Assembly: GCA_021648845.1 (NCBI GenBank)
Contig: JAKJHY010000009.1
Location: 62,001-126,000 of the forward strand
Length of the DNA stretch: 64,000 bases
Reading direction: 5' to 3'
Source: Mycobacterium sp. MBM
GTDB lineage: Bacteria > Actinomycetota > Actinomycetes > Mycobacteriales > Mycobacteriaceae
The notes under the pieces: model-generated
What the model was told of the DNA's origin: nothing
Seen by the model: the letters and a program-made list of their open reading frames with translations, nothing else
Database searches by the model: none
Part shown: positions 59,084-64,000 of the stretch, piece by piece
How positions within the stretch are numbered: position 1 is the first letter of the stretch
Layout: each line of letters starts with the position of its first letter
Position numbers and translations under genes: made by a program

Positions 59084-62000
59084 TCAGTTGGCGTTGGTGC
59101 CGTCGGCGCCGTTGACACCGGGGGTGCCGTCGGGCTGGCCGTCGGTGCCGTCAGTACCGTTACCGCCGTGCCCGATGGCCCCGGCGGTGTTGCCGCCGAT
59201 ACCACCGGCACCACCGGCTCCACCGGAACCGCTGCCGCCGACACCTGGTGCACTGCCGGCACCGCCGGCGCCACCGGCACCGCCGGAGTTCTGCTGGCCC
59301 ACGGACTGTTGTCCGCCCGACTTCCAGAAGGTGCTGTTGCCACCGTCACCGCCCTTGCCACCGAGCGCGCCACCGGCACCGTTGACACCGCCGTCGCCGC
59401 CGGCTCCGCCGACCGATGAGCCCGTGGTGACCGTCGTACCCGCACCGTAGGCCTGGATCCAGCCCATTCCACCGCTACCACCGTTGCCACCGTTGCCGGC
59501 GCCGCCGGCACCCGAGGTGGCGGTGCTACCGGTGATGCTGGCGTTCTCGGCATAGACGTTGGTGAACCCGCCGGCACCGCCGGAGGCGCCGCTCGCGGTT
59601 CCGGCACCGCCGGCACCGCCGGTCGCGGTGATACCGGTCGCGACGCCGGTGGCGCCCGCGGCCATCACCAGGGCGCCGCCACCGGCGCCGCCCTTGCCAG
59701 CGGCGACCGCACTGCCGCCGGCACCGCCGAGGGCGGTGCCTTGCGCGGTGCCACGGGTCGTGGTGTTGTAGCCGGCCTGCACTTCGGCAAAGCCTCCGCT
59801 GCCACCCGTGCTGCCCGCACCGGTGCCGCTGCCGCCCGCACCGCCGGCCGCACTGCCGGTGGCTGATCCATTGGCGGCGGCGTTGAGATCGGCATTGCCA
59901 CCGTTTCCGCCCGTCCCGCCGGTGTGACCGGCCCCGCCGGCCCCGCCCGCGGCACCGCCGTCGGTGCCGGTGACGGTGGAGCCCGCACCCTTGGTCAACA
60001 GACCTCCGGTACCGCCCGCACCGCCGGTCCCCGCGGCACCGAGCCCACCGGCGCCGCCGGTGGCGGTACCGCTGACGTTGGAGGTCGCGTGGGTGGCCGA
60101 CACGGTAGCCGCGGCACCCGCGCCGCCCACACCACCGTCGGTGCCTGCCCCGCCGTTACCGCCGGTCGCGACGGCATTGGCCACCTTGCCGCCGGTGCTG
60201 GCGGTGATGGTGGCGGCACCTCCGACACCGCCGACGCCGCCGTTGGCATCACCGGCACCGGCATGTCCGCCGGTCGCGCTCGAGTTGGTGACCGAGCTTC
60301 CTGCACCACCGGTGACGTTGATGGTGGCCGCACCACCGACGACACCGGTGCCGCCGTTACCGCCGGTCGCGGAGCTCGAGGTGATCGAATCGCCGTTACC
60401 CCTAGGGGTGATGCTCGCACCACCGCCGGCGCCGCCGTTGACTCCGTATTGTCCGGCTCCGCCGGTGCCGCCGATCGCGGTGCCGTTGGCGATGCTGTTG
60501 ACGCCGGCCACACCGGACGACTGACCGGTGCCGATGACGGCCTGGCCGCCGGCACCACCGGTCACCCCGGTACCGGTACCGCTGCCGCCGGCACCGGCGC
60601 GGGATGTGCCGGTGGTCGTCGAGGTGTTTCCCTTCGCGGTGAGCTGTGCCCGTGCGCCCGCGCCGCCGGTTCCACCGGCGCTACCGGCACCGCCGTCGCC
60701 ACCGTAGGAGTATCCGGCCGCCGAGGATCCGTTGCCGCTGGCGATGATGGTGCCGAAACCGCCGGCACCACCGCGGCCGCCGGTGGTCGCCGAGCCGCCC
60801 GCGCCACCGAGTGCGTAACCATCGGCGGTGCTGTCGGCGCCGAGGTTGGCGTAGAGGCCGCTGTTGATATAGCCGCCGCCACCGTTGCCGCCGGTGCTGC
60901 CGATGCCGTCGCCGAAACCGCCGGCACCGCCGATGGCGATGCCGGTTGCCTGGCCGCCGGTCCGTTTGGCACCGAGTTGTCCCAGCGCACCGGCACCACC
61001 CACACCACCGTTGATGCCCGCACCGCCGGCACCACCGGTCGCCGTGCCGTCGGCGACGGCGTTCGCGGCGATGGCGGTGATCCTGCCCACGCCGCCGATG
61101 CCACCGACGCCACCGTTGAGCCCGCCGGCACCACCGGCACCGCCGGTCGCGGCACCAGAGGCGACGCTGCCGGCACCATCGGCCGACAAGGTGGCGCTGC
61201 CACCGATACCGCCGGCTCCACCGGCCGAGGTCGCGGAGCCGTGGCCGCCGGCGCCGCCGACGCCACCGACCGCCGTACCGATGGTCGAACCACCGTTGAG
61301 CTGCTCGACGAGGGCAGCGCCGCCACCGCCGCCACCGCCGCCGCCGAATCCGCCGAGGCCATGTGCACCGGCGGCGCCTGAGCCGCCTACGCCACCGGCA
61401 CCGCCGGTCGCTCCGCTACCCACACCGAGGCCCGCACCACCGGCGCCACCTGAGCCTCCTTTTCCTGCAGCACTGAGGAATCCGCCGGCTGAGCCACCTC
61501 GACCACCGGAGCCTCCGATCCCGCCGGCGCCACCGTTGACGCCGTCCACGCCGTCCGCGCCCGCGGCGCCGGCACCACCGGCACCGCCGTTGCCGAAGAA
61601 CGAACCGCCGTTGCCGCCTTGGCCGCCGGCACCGCCGTTGATCGTGAGGATGCCGGTACCGCCGTTACCGCCCGCGCCCCACACTCCGGCATTACCACCA
61701 TTGCCACCGTTGAAGCCATTGCCGCCGTTGCCGAATGCCCCGGCATTACCGCCATTGCAGGCCAGTCCGGCATTACAGGTCTCGGCAGTCCAGCTGTAAC
61801 CGTTGCCGACCAGAATGCCGCCATTGGGATGGGTGGCCGTGCCGTCCCCGATCAGCAGCAGACTGCCGATCCAGATCCGCGGACCCGCCGGGGCGGCACT
61901 CGGTGTCGGTTGGACCGCTGTCGCCATGAGCAGCACCGGCTGTGCCGCGCCCACCCCGGTGCCGTCGAGTCCTTCATCCCGCCGGGTACTTGCATTCGCG

Positions 62001-62776
62001 GCCGTGGCGATGATCAGCGCACCCAGCAGCGGGGATTCCTCGGGCCCGTCCGCCTGCGCGTCCGGGCCGGCGGACATCACCACGATAACTGGAACACCGT
62101 GCTTCTCAACGGTTTTGGCCACCGGATCAGTCGAAGGAACCGCCACGATGGGTAGCGGCGCGATCTGCTCCAATTCCGAGGCGATATCGTCGATGGCAGG
62201 CGACTCCGGCTCGACGATCGGCGTCGAATCCGGTGCGTCGTCGAATACCGTCGGCCCGCCGGGCACGGACTCTGCTACCGACGCACGGTGCACCCCATAC
62301 CGGCCACGTGGACGCTTCGATTCGGACTTCGGACCAGACTTCGGATCAGACGTAGCCTGATGGTCCTCATTGATGTCATCGGCGTCGGCGCCGTCATCGG
62401 ACCCCGACTTCGGTGCATCGTCATCGTCATCGTCGTTGTCATCGTCGTTGTCATCGTCGGCCGAGCTGCCGGTGCCCGGGGCCTCGGCGCTCGACTTTCC
62501 GTCGGCGGAATCGGCCGACCGCGGTCCGCGGGGGCCCGACCCGGCTTCCGATGAGCCGGTCGAGCCGACATTGGACGAGGAGTCAGCCGCTGCCGCCGGC
62601 ATGAACGCCGCGGCCGCTGCGCCGATACCCAACGCGACGGCGAGCGCGCCGATACGACCCACGTGGGTTGCCGCGCTATTGGACCTCGGCGCGGCGTGCC
62701 TGGGCCCTGCGGGCTTACGGTGCGCGTGCTTCGGTACGCGTTTCGGGTCCGCGCCCAGCGGCCGACTCTGATCCAC
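59084..62776 (-). CDS. Large PGRS-like glycine-rich surface protein without PE domain
   Basis: About 1230 residues. GTG 62776 has GGAG 9 nt upstream and is my choice; ATG 62821 and TTG 62782 are alternatives. Basic N-terminus (PKRVPKHAHRKPAGPRHAAP), one hydrophobic segment (IGALAVALGIGAAAAAFMPA), then an acidic Asp/Asn run (SADDDNDDDNDDDDDD). A middle domain of about 180 residues follows (PLPIVAVPSTDPVAKTVEKH). Then come about 900 residues of GGA/GGN repeats opened by NGYSWTAETCNAGLACNGG. PGRS repeats normally follow a PE domain; here a signal-anchor takes its place. Function unknown, probably cell-surface. Ser/Thr/Val spacers break the repeats every 20-30 residues. Confidence 0.85.
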   Translation of the reverse strand: MDQSRPLGADPKRVPKHAHRKPAGPRHAAPRSNSAATHVGRIGALAVALGIGAAAAAFMPAAAADSSSNVGSTGSSEAGSGPRGPRSADSADGKSSAEAPGTGSSADDDNDDDNDDDDDDAPKSGSDDGADADDINEDHQATSDPKSGPKSESKRPRGRYGVHRASVAESVPGGPTVFDDAPDSTPIVEPESPAIDDIASELEQIAPLPIVAVPSTDPVAKTVEKHGVPVIVVMSAGPDAQADGPEESPLLGALIIATAANASTRRDEGLDGTGVGAAQPVLLMATAVQPTPSAAPAGPRIWIGSLLLIGDGTATHPNGGILVGNGYSWTAETCNAGLACNGGNAGAFGNGGNGFNGGNGGNAGVWGAGGNGGTGILTINGGAGGQGGNGGSFFGNGGAGGAGAAGADGVDGVNGGAGGIGGSGGRGGSAGGFLSAAGKGGSGGAGGAGLGVGSGATGGAGGVGGSGAAGAHGLGGFGGGGGGGGGAALVEQLNGGSTIGTAVGGVGGAGGHGSATSAGGAGGIGGSATLSADGAGSVASGAATGGAGGAGGLNGGVGGIGGVGRITAIAANAVADGTATGGAGGAGINGGVGGAGALGQLGAKRTGGQATGIAIGGAGGFGDGIGSTGGNGGGGYINSGLYANLGADSTADGYALGGAGGSATTGGRGGAGGFGTIIASGNGSSAAGYSYGGDGGAGSAGGTGGAGARAQLTAKGNTSTTTGTSRAGAGGSGTGTGVTGGAGGQAVIGTGQSSGVAGVNSIANGTAIGGTGGAGQYGVNGGAGGGASITPRGNGDSITSSSATGGNGGTGVVGGAATINVTGGAGSSVTNSSATGGHAGAGDANGGVGGVGGAATITASTGGKVANAVATGGNGGAGTDGGVGGAGAAATVSATHATSNVSGTATGGAGGLGAAGTGGAGGTGGLLTKGAGSTVTGTDGGAAGGAGGAGHTGGTGGNGGNADLNAAANGSATGSAAGGAGGSGTGAGSTGGSGGFAEVQAGYNTTTRGTAQGTALGGAGGSAVAAGKGGAGGGALVMAAGATGVATGITATGGAGGAGTASGASGGAGGFTNVYAENASITGSTATSGAGGAGNGGNGGSGGMGWIQAYGAGTTVTTGSSVGGAGGDGGVNGAGGALGGKGGDGGNSTFWKSGGQQSVGQQNSGGAGGAGGAGSAPGVGGSGSGGAGGAGGIGGNTAGAIGHGGNGTDGTDGQPDGTPGVNGADGTNAN
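59100..61790 (-). repeat. PGRS-type coding repeat tract
   Basis: Degenerate triplet repeats (plus-strand CCGCCGGCACCACCGGC and variants) encoding GGAGG and GGNGG units. They are in frame throughout with regular non-glycine spacers. They cause long spurious frames on the other strand. Expected to be recombination-prone and hard to assemble. Confidence 0.85.
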
Positions 62777-62821
62777 CAGCAAATCTCCATTCCCCGATAT
62801 GCGATCCCAGCTGTTGAGCAT

Positions 62822-63301
62822 CGATAGATGTGACGGAGCACACTGGATCGCGAATTCGTAGCGACGCTAACACGCTGGTAACGCATTTTGGCAAAATTGA
62901 CGCCGGAGATTGAAACCTCGCTGCCGACAGCGAGTGGACATCACCGGACACTTTGCCTGTATCGCGGGGAGGGCCACGAAAAGCGCAGACCTGGCCCCTT
63001 TTCATGCGTGAAAACCGGGATATATCCGGGGTGCCGACGATGTTTACCCAGCTCGTTAGCATCTCCCGGCTAAGTAGCTGTTTCTACGGATTCCGTCGCG
63101 TGCAGTGCACTGACCGACACTATGTGGCTGATGCAGCAAGGAATGCTGCGGCAGTCGGCCGGGCATCTCGGACCCTCGATCATTCATCGCCGGTGAACAT
63201 GCGGATGCCCAACAGAGGGGTATAGGCCCAGTCTCCAGCCCCGGCGCCGGTTATCGAGCAAACATACGCGGGAAACCTGGAGGTCATCCGATGGGCACCG
63301 G
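62822..63301. other. Gene-free stretch upstream of the glycine-rich protein gene
   Basis: 480 bp with no supportable gene. It holds the exact palindrome ATTTTG-G-CAAAAT at 62885-62897, in an AT-rich patch about 110-120 nt upstream of the protein start (possible operator or promoter element). It also has TTTTCATGCGTGAAAAC (62999-63015), a second small inverted repeat. It is much lower in GC than the neighbours, consistent with an inserted or strongly regulated region. Confidence 0.5.
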
Positions 63302-63344
63302 ACACGTCTCTGCCCCGGCGGATGACGCCGAGGCAGAGACGTGT
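63302..63344 (-). terminator. Terminator hairpin after rbfA
   Basis: Exact 13-bp stem ACACGTCTCTGCC (63302-63314) with GGCAGAGACGTGT (63332-63344). A second 5-bp stem CGGCG/CGCCG caps it around GATGA. It begins 7 nt beyond the rbfA stop and ends the infB-rbfA transcript. Confidence 0.85.
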
Positions 63345-63351
63345 GAGAAAA

Positions 63352-63825
63352 CTACGGTCGTTCGATCTCCGTATGGTCGGCTTGATCCCCGTCGGTGGGC
63401 GCCACACGATACGGGTCGGCCTCCCCTGCCGGTGTGGCACCTTCCCGGATCCGAGCCAGATCGGCGTCCGCCGCCCGGGCACGGGCCAGCAAGGCCTCCA
63501 TGTGCGCCGAGGTCTCCGGCACCTTGTCCAGCACGAACGACAGTGTCGGGGTGAAGCGCACGCCGGTGGCCGCCCCGACCTTGCTGCGCAGGATGCCCCT
63601 GGCCCGCTCCAGGGCCGCGGCCGCACCCTCGTAGTCGGGTTCGTCCTGCAGGGTCGCCCCGCGCACCGTGTAGTAGACGGTGGCGTCGTGCAGGTCTCCC
63701 GTGACCTTCGTGTCCGTGACGGTCACGAAGGCCAACGGGGGATCCTTGATCTCGAACTCGATGGCCGAGGCCACGACCGTGCCGATGCGCTTGGACAAGC
63801 GGCGGGCACGTCCCACATCAGCCAT
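63352..63825 (-). CDS. rbfA: 30S ribosome-binding factor RbfA
   Basis: Assists 16S rRNA 5'-end maturation and cold-adapted 30S assembly. It has 157 residues. The KH-like core has [48 protein letters not shown], and [20 protein letters not shown] followed by [20 protein letters not shown]. The C-terminal tail is Asp/Glu/Pro-rich, longer than in E. coli. It begins 3 nt after the infB stop, so it is co-transcribed with infB. Confidence 0.95.
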   Translation of the reverse strand: MADVGRARRLSKRIGTVVASAIEFEIKDPPLAFVTVTDTKVTGDLHDATVYYTVRGATLQDEPDYEGAAAALERARGILRSKVGAATGVRFTPTLSFVLDKVPETSAHMEALLARARAADADLARIREGATPAGEADPYRVAPTDGDQADHTEIERP

Positions 63826-63828
63826 GGC

Positions 63829-64000
63829 TTAGGTGCGTTCCTTCTCGACGAGTTCGTACGCCTCGATGACGTCGCCCTCTTTGATGTCGTTGTAGGTCAG
63901 CGTGAGACCGCACTCGTAGCCGTCACGCACCTCGGTGACGTCATCCTTCTCCCGCTTGAGCGAGGAGATGGTGACCGTCTCGGCGACCACCACGTTGTCC
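63829..64000 (-). CDS. infB: Translation initiation factor IF-2, C-terminal fragment
   Basis: Only the last 57 codons are inside the window. The readable C-terminus [36 protein letters not shown] and the preceding [10 protein letters not shown] match domain IV of IF-2, which binds fMet-tRNA. The stop TAA is at 63829-63831, just before rbfA. The gene continues beyond the right edge. Confidence 0.92.
   Translation of the reverse strand, partial: DNVVVAETVTISSLKREKDDVTEVRDGYECGLTLTYNDIKEGDVIEAYELVEKERT

Noticed and set aside
59924..61381. Forward Gly/Thr/Ala-rich open frame opposite the PGRS tract
   Set aside because: It is an artefact of GC-rich triplet repeats read on the other strand. It has no start context and no termination signal of its own.
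59100..61790. Possible CRISPR-like or tandem non-coding repeat
   Set aside because: The repeats are in-frame PGRS codons without uniform direct repeats and unique spacers.

Overview
The window is high-G+C actinobacterial DNA and reads as the chromosome of a rapidly growing Mycobacterium (Mycolicibacterium-type). The evidence is the conserved gene neighbourhood aldR/ald, beta-lactamase, pepR, gpsI, lppU, rpsO, ribF, mntR(sirR), fadE21, ltp1, truB, pptT, nrnA, rbfA and infB, plus an antigen-85-like esterase, an MceE-type lipoprotein, a PE-PPE-domain hydrolase and GTG/ATGA-coupled operons. From memory of the M. tuberculosis gene order this is the Rv2780-Rv2795c and Rv2836c-Rv2839c backbone, broken up by large accessory blocks that M. 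tuberculosis lacks. No rRNA, tRNA, insertion sequence, prophage or CRISPR array was found.

Region 1 (1-11130) is an uptake hydrogenase locus. hucM, hucS and hucL (group 2a [NiFe]-hydrogenase, Huc type) and a maturation protease cut by the window edge run leftward. They are followed by a rightward AraC regulator, a leftward hypF-hypC-hypD-hypE set and a rightward hypA-hypB pair. All six Hyp factors needed for the NiFe(CN)2CO site are present, so the locus looks self-sufficient for making an enzyme that oxidises H2, probably atmospheric H2.

Region 2 (11133-20258) is backbone: AldR and alanine dehydrogenase, a class A beta-lactamase, an M16 peptidase, polynucleotide phosphorylase, the LppU lipoprotein, ribosomal protein S15, RibF, and an MntR/SirR metalloregulator with a palindrome just upstream of its start.

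Region 3 (20255-28982) is mainly one leftward eight-gene operon: Ltp1 thiolase, SRPBCC protein, MaoC hydratase, SDR, FadE21, alpha/beta hydrolase, FadD-type ligase and SDR. Most junctions overlap by 4 nt, and together the genes supply a full beta-oxidation round for an unknown acyl substrate. A second SRPBCC paralogue follows.

Region 4 (29046-37726) is accessory and cell-surface related: a large secreted Asp-rich propeller protein, an aldehyde dehydrogenase with a TetR regulator, an AraC regulator, a PE-PPE-domain hydrolase and a solitary MceE-like lipoprotein. Three AT-rich sites sharing TACATACA lie upstream of three of these genes and suggest one regulon.

Region 5 (37807-45793) is mixed housekeeping: truB-pptT-metallophosphoesterase, a secreted DUF3558-like protein, a CocE-type hydrolase, two small DUF proteins, an enoyl-CoA hydratase, deoC and a methyltransferase.

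Region 6 (45747-54158) is a catabolic locus: Gfo/Idh dehydrogenase, DUF993 aldolase-like protein, TIM-barrel isomerase and glycerate kinase leftward, and a LacI regulator and SsuABC/NMT1-type ABC importer rightward. The same 14-bp operator (GGAAAGCGCATTCC) lies in front of both arms, which ties importer and enzymes together. The substrate is unknown.

Region 7 (54253-64000) holds an antigen-85 family protein, a small secreted protein, a MATE exporter, NrnA, a sulfotransferase-like protein and a 1.2-kilo-residue PGRS-like glycine-rich surface protein with no PE domain, inserted between nrnA and rbfA. It ends with rbfA and the 3' end of infB.
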